From: Anianibacter sp965662745
GTDB taxonomy: Bacteria; Pseudomonadota; Alphaproteobacteria; Rhodobacterales; Rhodobacteraceae
Assembly: GCA_965662745.1 (NCBI GenBank)
Contig: CBFIJK010000008.1
Coordinates: 11,274 to 75,273 of the forward strand
Direction: 5' to 3'
DNA length: 64,000 bases
The notes under the pieces are model-generated. The model saw only the letters and a list, made by a program, of their open reading frames with translations. It searched no databases and was not told the DNA's origin. This document shows, in pieces, positions 42,235 through 50,960 of this stretch; within the stretch, counting starts at the first letter, position 1; the number at the start of each line of letters is the position of its first letter. The position numbers and the translations under genes were made by a program.

Positions 42235-43614
42235 ATGAAGACCGAATTCACCGACGCGCAGCTTGCCGACCCGGCGATCCAGCGCTCGAACGAGATCCTG
42301 CGCGCCTGCGTCCATTGCGGGTTCTGCACGGCGACCTGCCCGACCTACCAGGTGCTGGGCGATGAGCTCGACAGCCCGCGGGGGCGCATCTACCTCATCA
42401 AGGACATGCTGGAAAACGACCGGCCCGCAGATGAAAAGACCGTCAAGCATATCGACCGCTGCCTGTCTTGCCTTGCCTGCATGACGACCTGCCCGTCGGG
42501 CGTGCACTACATGCATCTGGTCGATCACGCGCGGGCGCATATCGAAAAGACCTATCGCCGTCCCTTTGCCGACCGCGCTCTGCGCTGGGTGCTGTCGCGC
42601 GTGCTGCCCTATCCTGGACGTTTCCGGCTGGCGCTTTTGGGCGCAAAGATCGGCTATCCATTCCGTCGGCTTATGCCCGATGCGCGCCTTCGTGCGATGC
42701 TGGAGATGACGCCGAAGCAGATCCCCCCCGTAAGCCGCAATGATGATCCGCAGGTGTTCCCGGCAGAAAGCAAGCGGATCAAGCGTGTGGCCTTGATGAC
42801 GGGCTGCGCGCAAAAGGCGCTCAATACCGATATCAACGACGCGACGATCCGGCTGCTGCGGCGGCTGGGCTGCGAGGTGGTGGTCGCGAAAGGCGCGGGC
42901 TGCTGCGGCGCGCTGGAACATCACATGGGCCGCGAGACCGGCAGCCATGCCGCCGCCGCGCGCAACATCCGCGCTTGGGGTGCAGAAATCGACGGCGAGG
43001 GTCTTGATGCCATCGTCATCAACACCTCGGGCTGTGGCACGACCGTGAAGGATTACGGTCACATGTTCCGCAACGAAGCGCTCGCCGACGAAGCGGCGCG
43101 AATCTCGTCGCTCGCGAAAGATGTGTCAGAGGTTCTTCACGAATTGATGCCCGAGGCGCCGACTGAGGGCGGGAATGTGGCGAAAGACGGATTGGCGGGG
43201 TCCGATGCTGCCGCTGGACGCGGCGTGTTCGCGCCCGGCCCGGCCGAGGGCAAGGGCCTGCGCGTGGCCTATCATGCTGCCTGTTCGCTGCAGCACGGAC
43301 AGCAGATCAAGACCTACCCCAAGGCGCTGCTCAAGCGCGCGGGTTTCGAGGTCGTGGAACCCGCCGACAGCCATCTATGCTGCGGTTCGGCGGGCACCTA
43401 CAACCTCTTGCAGCCCGAGATTTCAGGGCAGCTCAAAGAGCGTAAACTGCGTACTCTTCTGGCCAAGGAGCCGCAGGTAATCGCGGCGGGCAACATCGGC
43501 TGCATGATGCAGATTGGGTCCGGCACAGAGGTACCCGTGGTGCATACGGTGGAGCTTTTGGATTGGGCAACAGGTGGCCCAAAACCGCCTTCATTGTTCA
43601 CGATCGAGCCATAA
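42235..43614 (+). CDS. glcF: Glycolate oxidase iron-sulfur subunit GlcF
   Basis: 459 residues. Two [4Fe-4S] ferredoxin motifs, CVHCGFCTATCPTY (near residue 22) and CLSCLACMTTCPSG (near 78), then two CCG-type domains (GAGCCGALEHHMG and LCCGSAGTYNLLQP). Accepts electrons from GlcD/GlcE and passes them to the quinone pool at the membrane. Confidence 0.95.
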   Translation: MKTEFTDAQLADPAIQRSNEILRACVHCGFCTATCPTYQVLGDELDSPRGRIYLIKDMLENDRPADEKTVKHIDRCLSCLACMTTCPSGVHYMHLVDHARAHIEKTYRRPFADRALRWVLSRVLPYPGRFRLALLGAKIGYPFRRLMPDARLRAMLEMTPKQIPPVSRNDDPQVFPAESKRIKRVALMTGCAQKALNTDINDATIRLLRRLGCEVVVAKGAGCCGALEHHMGRETGSHAAAARNIRAWGAEIDGEGLDAIVINTSGCGTTVKDYGHMFRNEALADEAARISSLAKDVSEVLHELMPEAPTEGGNVAKDGLAGSDAAAGRGVFAPGPAEGKGLRVAYHAACSLQHGQQIKTYPKALLKRAGFEVVEPADSHLCCGSAGTYNLLQPEISGQLKERKLRTLLAKEPQVIAAGNIGCMMQIGSGTEVPVVHTVELLDWATGGPKPPSLFTIEP

Positions 43615-43637
43615 CGTGGCCTGACCAGACTTTTAGA

Positions 43638-43665
43638 CCGGTGGTTGAAATCAAAGGACCACCGG
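43638..43665 (+). promoter_or_regulatory. Translation-start hairpin of the serine protease gene
   Basis: CCGGTGGT (43638-43645) pairs with ACCACCGG (43658-43665); the ATG is one base later. The Shine-Dalgarno AAAGGA (43653-43658) is mostly in the 12-base loop. Seen directly; a regulatory role is inference. Confidence 0.55.
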
Positions 43666-43666
43666 A

Positions 43667-44431
43667 ATGTGGAAACGTATTGCACTTGCACTTGCCCTGT
43701 CGCTGCTGCCGTCCATCGCGGCAGCGCAGAACGATGCTGGGCTTCGCGCGCTTCAAACCGGCGATGATGCCAAGGGCTGGACCGGCGTCGGGCGGCTCAA
43801 TATCGGGTCGAACACCTTCTGCACGGGCGCTCTGATCTCGGACGATACCGTTCTGACCGCCGCGCATTGCCTTTTCGACAAGCAGACCGGCCGCAGGTTT
43901 GACGCAAGCGAGATCGAATTTCTGGCCGATTGGCGTAATGGACGCGCAAGCGCCGTGCGCGGCGTCCGCCTTGCCCTGCCGCATCCCGATTTCAGCTTTT
44001 CGACCAGCGCAACGACCGACCGTGTTTCGCACGATGTCGCGCTTTTAAAGCTGGACATGCCGATCCGCAAAGGCTCGGTCGCGCCATTCGACGTGCGCTT
44101 CGGAACGCAGCAAGGCGATGAGGTCGGCGTCGTGTCCTATGGTCTGGGGCGCGAAAATTCCCCGTCTCTGCAAGAGGTCTGCCACGTGCTTGCGCGTCAG
44201 GGAGGATCGCTGGTGCTGACCTGCAAGGTGGAATTCGGCTCTTCGGGCTCTCCGATCTTTGTCACGCAAGGCGGTCGGCCGCAGATCGTTTCGGTCATCT
44301 CGGCCAAGGCTGAAGTCGCCGGGCGGCCGGTGTCGCTGGGCACATCGCTGGAAGCGCCCCTCTTGGAGCTTCAGAAAATCCTTGAGAGCCAGGGCGACCG
44401 ACTTGCGAGCGCTAAATTCGTAAGGCCCTGA
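43667..44431 (+). CDS. Secreted trypsin-like serine protease
   Basis: 254 residues. Signal peptide (WKRIALALALSLLPSIAAA, cleavage after residue 20). Catalytic triad: H67 (LTAAHC), D123 (SHDVALLKL), S193 (FGSSGSPIF in place of GDSGGP). Cysteine pairs C52/C68 and C172/C186 likely form disulfides. Periplasmic or exported chymotrypsin-fold endopeptidase; the S/S in place of D/G near the serine resembles V8-like enzymes. Preceded by a start-codon hairpin; followed by a terminator. Confidence 0.9.
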   Translation: MWKRIALALALSLLPSIAAAQNDAGLRALQTGDDAKGWTGVGRLNIGSNTFCTGALISDDTVLTAAHCLFDKQTGRRFDASEIEFLADWRNGRASAVRGVRLALPHPDFSFSTSATTDRVSHDVALLKLDMPIRKGSVAPFDVRFGTQQGDEVGVVSYGLGRENSPSLQEVCHVLARQGGSLVLTCKVEFGSSGSPIFVTQGGRPQIVSVISAKAEVAGRPVSLGTSLEAPLLELQKILESQGDRLASAKFVRP

Positions 44432-44457
44432 CACAGCGCAATATTTTCTGAACGAAG

Positions 44458-44480
44458 AGGGGCTTGTAGGCCCCTTTTTC
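44458..44480 (+). terminator. Intrinsic terminator of the serine protease gene
   Basis: AGGGGC (44458-44463) pairs with GCCCCT (44470-44475) around TTGTAG, followed by TTTTT. Confidence 0.8.
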
Positions 44481-44491
44481 GTTTCCCATAT
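44463..44491 (+). promoter_or_regulatory. Candidate RpoH (sigma32) promoter of the Hsp20 gene
   Basis: CTTGTA (44463-44468) and CCCATAT (44485-44491) are a close match to the heat-shock consensus CTTGAA / CCCCATnT, with 15-16 bases between. It is embedded in the terminator of the preceding gene, 90 bases before the Hsp20 ATG. Confidence 0.55.
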
Positions 44492-44582
44492 CTTCCATGC
44501 GGACGCCGAAACCGGGTCCGCGTTGCAGCCCGTCCCGATGTGGGAGGGCACCCATAGTGGTATCGCTCAACTGGAGGAAACC

Positions 44583-45053
44583 ATGCGTAACCTAGACTTT
44601 GCACCGCTTTACCGTGCAACCGTCGGCTTTGACCGTGTCGCCGACATGATGGACCGGGTCCTGACCCAAGAGGTCACCCAGCCAACCTACCCGCCCTACA
44701 ATATCGAGAAGACCGACGAAGATGCGTATCGCATCTCGCTCGCCGTCGCGGGCTTTACCGATGAGGAACTGACCGTCGAAGTACGGGAAAATGCCCTGAT
44801 CGTTTCGGCCAAGCGCGCTGATGAGGACGGCACCAAGACCTACCTGCATCGTGGCATCGCCACCCGCGCGTTCGAGCGGCGCTTTGCCCTTGCCGATCAT
44901 GTGCGCGTCACCGGCGCTGTGCATGAGAACGGTATGCTGCATATCGATCTCAAGCGTGAAATCCCCGAGGCGCTAAAGCCCCGCCGGATCGAGATCGCCA
45001 ATGGCGCATCAAAGAACGTGAAGGCCGTTGAGGCGCAAACCGTCGACGCCTGA
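44583..45053 (+). CDS. Small heat-shock protein, Hsp20/IbpA family
   Basis: 156 residues from ATG 44583 with TGGAGGAAA upstream. YNIEKTDEDAYRISLAVAGFTDEELTVEVRENALIVSAKR is the alpha-crystallin domain; RAFERRFALADHVRVTGAVHENGMLHIDLKREIPE its C-terminal half, ending in a short tail with RRIEI (IxI-like motif). An ATP-independent holdase that binds unfolding proteins. 5' UTR contains a GCGGAC/GTCCGC hairpin (around 44499-44521); an RNA thermometer is possible but not shown. Confidence 0.93.
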   Translation: MRNLDFAPLYRATVGFDRVADMMDRVLTQEVTQPTYPPYNIEKTDEDAYRISLAVAGFTDEELTVEVRENALIVSAKRADEDGTKTYLHRGIATRAFERRFALADHVRVTGAVHENGMLHIDLKREIPEALKPRRIEIANGASKNVKAVEAQTVDA

Positions 45054-45079
45054 TTGGTTCTGACCGTTTGACTCTTGGA

Positions 45080-45107
45080 AGGGCGCGCATCCTGCGCGCC
45101 CTTTTTC
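45080..45107 (+). terminator. Intrinsic terminator of the Hsp20 gene
   Basis: AGGGCGCGCA (45080-45089) pairs perfectly with TGCGCGCCCT (45093-45102), then TTTTTCG. Confidence 0.92.
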
Positions 45108-45149
45108 GTGAAATGAACTTCGTCGACGATGCGGCCACGAAGGCCGATG

Positions 45150-47207
45150 CTACCTGCGCCCTTCGCGCAGCCACGCCCCGACGATGAAGAGGCTCGCGAT
45201 CAGCAGGAACGCCCAGGCCGGCAGGAACGGCGCGATGCGCACATCGGCAGTCACGAAGGCCTCGCGCGGGGTGATCCCGATCCAGCCGCGACCCGCAGCT
45301 GGCCGACCCTCGCGCACGCGCCGCACATCCGGCGCGCCATCCGACAGCGCCAGGATACCGCCCTGCGTGGGATCGACCACCGGGTCCAGCGCATCGCCAC
45401 TGGCGATCGTTTCCTCGAATTCGCGTGGCGCGGCTGGGCCGAGGGCGATCACCGCCTCGCGCTCGCCTTCACGAAGGCGATAAAGGCCCATCTCCTTGCC
45501 GTCATAGACAGTCTCGAACCGCCCCGGCGCGACCTCTTCCATGGTTAGCACGGTGATGGTGCCATCGGGCGCTTCAATCTCCAGATCGCGCGCGCCTTCG
45601 TCGAGCGTGCGGCGCGTCACGGTCATGCGCTGGCCCTCGGCGGTCGCGGTCAGCGCCTCTTCTTCAAGCTCGGGCTCTTTCATCATCCAGTGCGCAAGAC
45701 GGCGGAGCAATTCTAGCTGCGGACCGCCGCCCTCATAGCCGCGCCCCCACAGCCATGCGTGATCTGATGCCATCAGTGCCACGCGCCCCTCGCCTGCCCG
45801 ATTGAGCACCAGAAGAGGCCGCCCGTCCATACCCGCCATGACCGTGTTCCCGCCGGTTTCCTCAACCTCGACAAGCCGGAACCAACGCCCCCAATCGGGC
45901 GCCTCGCCCTCTGGCGCGGGATCAAGCCCCGCCGTCACCGGGTGACGCTGCCCAAGATCTGTAAGCTCGGGCGTGAACGGGTCTTCGATCACACGGCCCG
46001 TGGGCGCGCCCGGCAGAATTTCCGCCAGGGGCGAGCGATACAGCGATTCCGCCGTTGCGAAATCCGGCCCCGCCGCAACAAGCACCGCGCCGCCGTCCTC
46101 GACATACTGGCGCACGTTATCAAGGTAGATCGACGGCAGTATCCCGCGCCGCTTGTAGCGGTCGAAAATGATCAGATCGAACTCGTCGACTTTGTCGAGA
46201 AACAACTCTCGCGTCGGAAAGGCAATCAGCGACAGCTCGTTTACCGGCACGCCATCCTGCTTTTCCGGCGGGCGCAGAATGGTGAAATGCACCAGATCGA
46301 CGCTGGAATCGGATTTCAGCAGGTTGCGCCAGGTGCGCTCTCCGGGATGCGGCTCTCCGGACACCAGAAGAACGCGCAGCCGGTCGCGCACGCCGTTGAT
46401 CTGGATGACGGCGGAATTGTTGCGGTCCGTCAGCTCGCCCTCTGCCGTCGGCACGGTGAACTGGATGACGTTCATGCCGCCATGGGGCAGCGTGATTGGA
46501 AGTTCGAGGTCCTCGCCCACCGGCACGGTAAAGCCTTGCGCCTCGCCCCCGTCGATCGAAATCTCGATCTGCGACTGGCCGCCGATCCCTTCCGGCACTG
46601 CGCCCTGATCCTCGATCCGAAGGGTCAGCACGACCTCTTCGTCAAGAATCGCAAAGGCCGGCGCGTTGGTCACCATCAGCCGCCGGTCCCAATCTTCCGG
46701 CTCTCCGGTCAAGAGAACCTGAAGGGGCGCGGGAAGGTCCGGCGCGGCCTCGACATCATGCACCTGCCCGTCCGTGATCAGGATCGCCCCTGCCAGCCGC
46801 GCGCGCGGCTCTTCAGCCATCGCCTCGGCCAGCGCGCCCATCATCAGGGTGCCGCGATCCCCGTCGCCGTCGCCAAGCCGCACGACCCGAAGTTCCGTGT
46901 TCTCCATCCGCTCGATCTGGCGCGTCACATCCTCCAGCGCCGCCTCGGCCTGCGCGGGCCGCCCAGCGATCCGCTGGCTCGCGCTTTCGTCGACCACAGC
47001 GATGACGATATCGGACAGGGGTTCGCGATCTTCGGACTGCAAGGACGGGTTGAGGAGCGCTAGCGCCAAGGCCGCAGCCGCCAAACCACGAAGCCACCAG
47101 CCCGACAATCCGCGCCAGAGCGACAACAGCACAAAGGCCACCAAGAGCGCCCCGACGACAACCACGGCCACCACCGGCAAGAGCGGGTCGAATATCACCG
47201 ATCCCAT
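45150..47207 (-). CDS. Large membrane protein with glutamine-amidotransferase-like domain (MoxR cluster)
   Basis: 685 residues. Two N-terminal membrane helices (about 10-32 and 37-56), a periplasmic bulk and a C-terminal helix (about 660-678). DIVIAVVDESAS near residue 67 and GAILITDGQVHD resemble a VWA-like fold. From about 270 (LRVLLVSGEPHPGERTWRN) to 520 (RVALMASDHAWLWGRGY) it resembles a class I glutamine amidotransferase-like domain without clear catalytic Cys. Last gene of the moxR-DUF58-DUF4159 operon; a repeat copy sits in the 118-base gap upstream. Function unknown; probably acts with the neighbours at the envelope. Confidence 0.8.
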   Translation of the reverse strand: MGSVIFDPLLPVVAVVVVGALLVAFVLLSLWRGLSGWWLRGLAAAALALALLNPSLQSEDREPLSDIVIAVVDESASQRIAGRPAQAEAALEDVTRQIERMENTELRVVRLGDGDGDRGTLMMGALAEAMAEEPRARLAGAILITDGQVHDVEAAPDLPAPLQVLLTGEPEDWDRRLMVTNAPAFAILDEEVVLTLRIEDQGAVPEGIGGQSQIEISIDGGEAQGFTVPVGEDLELPITLPHGGMNVIQFTVPTAEGELTDRNNSAVIQINGVRDRLRVLLVSGEPHPGERTWRNLLKSDSSVDLVHFTILRPPEKQDGVPVNELSLIAFPTRELFLDKVDEFDLIIFDRYKRRGILPSIYLDNVRQYVEDGGAVLVAAGPDFATAESLYRSPLAEILPGAPTGRVIEDPFTPELTDLGQRHPVTAGLDPAPEGEAPDWGRWFRLVEVEETGGNTVMAGMDGRPLLVLNRAGEGRVALMASDHAWLWGRGYEGGGPQLELLRRLAHWMMKEPELEEEALTATAEGQRMTVTRRTLDEGARDLEIEAPDGTITVLTMEEVAPGRFETVYDGKEMGLYRLREGEREAVIALGPAAPREFEETIASGDALDPVVDPTQGGILALSDGAPDVRRVREGRPAAGRGWIGITPREAFVTADVRIAPFLPAWAFLLIASLFIVGAWLREGRR

Positions 47208-47220
47208 GGCGCAGCCCCAA

Positions 47221-47308
47221 TCTCTTTGGTGTCAGAAATATCCCGGAGGGGGGTCCGGGGGGAGGCAGAGCCTCCCCCCGGCGGAACGCCCGAGGCGCAG
47301 CCCGGGGG
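47221..47308 (-). repeat. Dispersed modular hairpin repeat, copy 4 (inside the MoxR operon)
   Basis: On the minus strand: CCCGGGCTGCGCCTCGGG (small hairpin), then GGGGGGAGGC-TCT-GCCTCCCCCC (perfect 10-bp stem, module B), then CCCCCCTCCGGGATATTTC and TGACACCAAAGAGA (module C), ending at 47221. The downstream ATG is at 47207, so the AAAGAGA end can serve as ribosome site. Confidence 0.78.
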
Positions 47309-47325
47309 AAAACACACAAACCGCA

Positions 47326-50085
47326 TCACTGCCCCAACCTGTCGAGAAGCGCCGGAACATGGACCTGGTCGGATTTGTAGTTGCCGGTCAGCACATGCAT
47401 CACAAGGTTCACACCGAACCGGTACGCGATCTCGCGCTGTCGCTCGCCAGCAAAGCCGCGGCCTACGGGAAGAATCCAGTTGCCCCGCGGATCGACCGCC
47501 CAGGCCGAGGCCCAGTCGTTTCCGCCGATCACGACAGGCGTCACGTTGTCGTTGAGATTGCGAAACGGCATACCGTCCACCTGCTCGGCATCGGGCGGCG
47601 CGGCTTCGACCCAGACGTCGCGGGTCGAATGGCGACCGGGAAAATCCTGCAGCAGATAGAAGGTCCGCGTCAGGACGTGATCGTCCGGGATCGGTTCCAG
47701 CGGCGGGATATCCAGCGGGCGGGCGAGCTGTTGCAGCTTGCGCCCGGTCGGGCTGCCCTGCCCGAAGCGCGACACATCGGCATCGCGCGTATCGAACACG
47801 ATCATGCCGCCGGTGCGCAAAAAGGCATTCAGCTTTTCATAGGCGTCCGAGGACGGGATCGGCTGGTCTGTCGTGATCGGCCAGTAGAGCATTGGGTAGA
47901 AGGCCAGTTCATCCATTTCCAGATCGACAGCGATCGGATCGGCAGGCTCAACCGAGGTACGCGCGAACAGCGCGCGCGACAGGCCGCGCAGACCCGCCTC
48001 GGCGATGCTGTCCACATCCGGGTTCCCAGTGACGACATGGGCGAGAACAACCTCAGAAGTCGCTTCAAGCGCTTTCAGATCGTCCTGCGCTTCGGCGCCG
48101 TGCGGGGTCACCAACAACGCCAAAATCAGTGCCGCAGCCGCGCCTGTTCGCGGGCCACGCAGGCGGCCACTCAGCGCCAGAGACGCAATCACATCCATCA
48201 TCAACATCACCATTGCGGCGGCCAGAAGCCAGCCTTTGAGGGGCGTTTCGCGCAAGACATCCAGACCTTCGACTGCAATCCGGTCCGGCCATGTCGTCGC
48301 CGCCAGAACAGTCTCGGGCCCCAGCACGTTCACCGCGATCGCGCGGTCTTCGCCGGAATAGAGCCCCGGCGGCAGATCCGGTCCGGGCGGACCTTCGGCA
48401 AGCGCCTCGCCGGTCACGCCGGGCAGGTTGCCGGCATCCTCGATCTGCCCGAAGCCGTCGATCACACGCTCGGGCGTCCAGACGGTGCCTGCCAGTTCCT
48501 CGGCGGCGGGCATCGCGGGACGCGTGGACACCGCCAGCCGTTCAAGCATCTGGACGAAGAGTCCCGATAGCGGAAGCGACGACCAGTCGGCATTCGCGGT
48601 GACATGGAACAGCACCACCTGCCCCGACCCGATGCGCTTGCGCGTAACCAGCGGCGTGCCGTCCTGAAGTGTCGCGATCACCCGGCTGGCGAGATCGGGA
48701 TCGGGCTGCGCCATGACCTGCGCGGTAACGTTCACATCCTCTGGGATCGTCAGGCCGAAAAACGGGCTGTCTTCCGAAAACGGGCGCAGACCCTTGGGTT
48801 CGCCCCAGCTCATTGCGCCGCCGACACTGCGGCCTCCGGCGCGCAGGCGCACGGGCATCAGCGCGTCCTCGACATCGCGGCTGACATCGCTGGCGGCAAG
48901 GCGCGGCCCGGCAAAGCGCAGCAGCAAGCCGCCTTCGCCCACCCATTCCGCGACGGCCAGCGTGTCTTCGGGCGTCACATTGGCGACATCGGCCAGAACG
49001 ATCGCATCGGGATTGGCCAGCAGCACTTCGCCCAGATCGCCCCCGATCAGATCCGCTGTCGGCTCCAGCGCCTGTTCGAGGTAGTGAAGCGGCGATAACA
49101 GCTCCAGCCCCTCGCGGTTCTCGCGGCCCGCGATCAGCGCGACCTCGCGTCGGCGCAAGGCGTCATCGGCCAGCGTCACGGCGCCAGCCGACCGCAGGCC
49201 GGAAATCGTAAAACGGTTGATGCGGTTGCGCAGTTCTGGCGGCAGGGTCAGCGCGGTGTCCGCCTGCACCGCGCCGCTGTCAAAGCTGACCTCGGCGCGG
49301 CTGAGTTCGCGTTCGATGCCGTTCGGATCATTGCCAATGGCCGCGATGTTGATCGTCTCCGTATCGCTGCGCCCAGCGCGCAGGGCGGTCAGGGCAATCG
49401 CGCCATCCTCGTAGCGCGCGGGCGTCAGGCCGTAGACGGGGCGCGGGCTTTCAAAGACGCGCACCGTGCCGCGATCTTCCAGAGCTGCCAGAAGCGGCGC
49501 ACGGTAGGATCGATCCACGCCATCCGACAGCCAGAGCGTTTCGAACGCGCCATCGGTGCCGTCCAGCCAATCCAGAACGCTTTCTTCGGTCGGCGCCCAT
49601 GGCATCGGGTCGAAGCCGGCAAGGCGCGGCGTCCAGGCGTCCGCTGCCGTGAAGGCCAGATCGCCCGCGGGAAGGTCAGTCAGACTGACCACAGCAGCCG
49701 TCCGCCCGTCACGCGATGCCTCGTCCAGCGCGGCCTCGACCCGGTCGATGCGGCGCGGCCAGTCGCGAGCGTCGGCCCATGTACCGTCCATGACGATCAA
49801 GAGCGGCCCGGTCCCGCGCGTTTCGGTCTGCGGGTTCAACACGGGGCCAGCAAAGCCGACGATCACGGCGGCAACGGCCAGCATGCGCAGAAGAAGCAGC
49901 CACCAGGGCGTTTTGTCCGTCTGCGTCTCGTCATCCGTCAGGCCCAGCAGCAGCGCCACACCGGGAAAACGGCGGCGGATCGGCGCGGGCGGAACGGCGC
50001 GCAGCAAGAGCCAGAGGATCGGGAGCGCAATCAGCCCAAGCAAGAGCCAAGGTGCCGCGAATCCGATGGGGCCAAGCGCGAACAT
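47326..50085 (-). CDS. DUF4159 domain protein with BatA-like N-terminus
   Basis: 919 residues from ATG 50085, with GGAG eight bases upstream; the start overlaps the DUF58 stop by one base. N-terminal helices with FAAPWLLLGLIALPILWLLLR and TPWWLLLLRMLAV are the BatA/aerotolerance N-terminal pair. The middle carries a VWA-like segment (GTGPLLIVMDGTWADARDW) and the part from about 700 is DUF4159: LYWPITTDQPIPS, GGMIVFDTRD, PDDHVLTRTFYLL, VIGGNDWASAW. A membrane pair lies near 640. Envelope function with MoxR is inferred. Confidence 0.85.
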   Translation of the reverse strand: MFALGPIGFAAPWLLLGLIALPILWLLLRAVPPAPIRRRFPGVALLLGLTDDETQTDKTPWWLLLLRMLAVAAVIVGFAGPVLNPQTETRGTGPLLIVMDGTWADARDWPRRIDRVEAALDEASRDGRTAAVVSLTDLPAGDLAFTAADAWTPRLAGFDPMPWAPTEESVLDWLDGTDGAFETLWLSDGVDRSYRAPLLAALEDRGTVRVFESPRPVYGLTPARYEDGAIALTALRAGRSDTETINIAAIGNDPNGIERELSRAEVSFDSGAVQADTALTLPPELRNRINRFTISGLRSAGAVTLADDALRRREVALIAGRENREGLELLSPLHYLEQALEPTADLIGGDLGEVLLANPDAIVLADVANVTPEDTLAVAEWVGEGGLLLRFAGPRLAASDVSRDVEDALMPVRLRAGGRSVGGAMSWGEPKGLRPFSEDSPFFGLTIPEDVNVTAQVMAQPDPDLASRVIATLQDGTPLVTRKRIGSGQVVLFHVTANADWSSLPLSGLFVQMLERLAVSTRPAMPAAEELAGTVWTPERVIDGFGQIEDAGNLPGVTGEALAEGPPGPDLPPGLYSGEDRAIAVNVLGPETVLAATTWPDRIAVEGLDVLRETPLKGWLLAAAMVMLMMDVIASLALSGRLRGPRTGAAAALILALLVTPHGAEAQDDLKALEATSEVVLAHVVTGNPDVDSIAEAGLRGLSRALFARTSVEPADPIAVDLEMDELAFYPMLYWPITTDQPIPSSDAYEKLNAFLRTGGMIVFDTRDADVSRFGQGSPTGRKLQQLARPLDIPPLEPIPDDHVLTRTFYLLQDFPGRHSTRDVWVEAAPPDAEQVDGMPFRNLNDNVTPVVIGGNDWASAWAVDPRGNWILPVGRGFAGERQREIAYRFGVNLVMHVLTGNYKSDQVHVPALLDRLGQ

Positions 50086-50960
50086 CAGCGTCTCCGTTCC
50101 AGCGCGCCGTATAGCCACAAAAGGGCCGCCTGCGCACTGTCCGAGGTGTGATGGCAGCGATATTGCCAGCCGGTGACGTGGGCCAGATCCTGCAGCCGCG
50201 CTTTGCGCTCTGCCAGACGCTCAATATAGCGATCCCGCAGGTCGCGCGCCTTCAGCGTCTCATGGCGCACTGACGCGCCCATGCTTTCAAAGATCGTGCG
50301 TCCATCGAAGGGAAACGCCTCTTCCTCGGGGTCGAGGATCTGGAACAGCACGCCCTTCACCCCGCGATCGGCCGCCTTGGCGAGCTGTCCGGTTACCGCG
50401 TCGATATCGCCCAGGAAATCTGACACGAATATCGCGCGGGCATGGGGCAGCATGCCCCGCACCTCGGGCGCGCCGTAATCGGGGCGCTCGCCGTCGCGGG
50501 TAAAGGCCTCGGCGATGCGGATCAACTGCAATTCGGACGAGCGCGGCGGCGTACCAAGATTGGCCAACGCCACACGTTCACCTGCGCGGATCAGAAGAAC
50601 CGACATTGCAAGCGACAAAAGCTTGGCGCGGTCCGCCTTGCTGGCCAGTTTCGGGCTTGAGGTGAAATCGAGCGATTGCGCCTCGTCGACCCAGATATGG
50701 ACCGATTGAGCCGCCTGCCATTCGTTCTCGCGCACGAAATGGTCGTCGGACCGGCCAGAGCGGCGCCAGTCGATCATCCGCGCGCCATCGTCAGGCCGCG
50801 CGTTGCGATACTGCCAGAACTCATCGCCCATTCCGGCCCGGCGGCGACCATGCGCGCCCAGAAGGACGGTCTGCGCCAGTTGCTCTGCCGCGGCCAGTAG
50901 CGGCGGCAGGGCCTGCGCAAGGTCTTCGGACCGTTCTCGGAGATGCGCGGCTTGGCTCAA
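50085..50960 (-). CDS. DUF58 domain protein
   Basis: 291 residues. GRRRAGMGDEFWQYRNARPDDGARMIDWRRSGRSDDHFVRENEWQ is the DUF58 core motif. A VWA-like Rossmann part follows (IFVSDFLGDIDA). In MoxR clusters DUF58 proteins are the usual companion of the AAA ATPase, possibly linking it to VWA partners. Overlaps the moxR stop by four bases. Confidence 0.92.
   Translation of the reverse strand: MSQAAHLRERSEDLAQALPPLLAAAEQLAQTVLLGAHGRRRAGMGDEFWQYRNARPDDGARMIDWRRSGRSDDHFVRENEWQAAQSVHIWVDEAQSLDFTSSPKLASKADRAKLLSLAMSVLLIRAGERVALANLGTPPRSSELQLIRIAEAFTRDGERPDYGAPEVRGMLPHARAIFVSDFLGDIDAVTGQLAKAADRGVKGVLFQILDPEEEAFPFDGRTIFESMGASVRHETLKARDLRDRYIERLAERKARLQDLAHVTGWQYRCHHTSDSAQAALLWLYGALERRR

Noticed and set aside
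44492..44582. ROSE-type RNA thermometer in the Hsp20 leader
   Set aside because: A hairpin is present but the conserved UYGCU pairing with the Shine-Dalgarno could not be laid out convincingly.
45942..48570. Long plus-strand frames opposite the MoxR-cluster membrane proteins
   Set aside because: The minus-strand frames carry the conserved domains and overlap junctions; the plus-strand ones do not.
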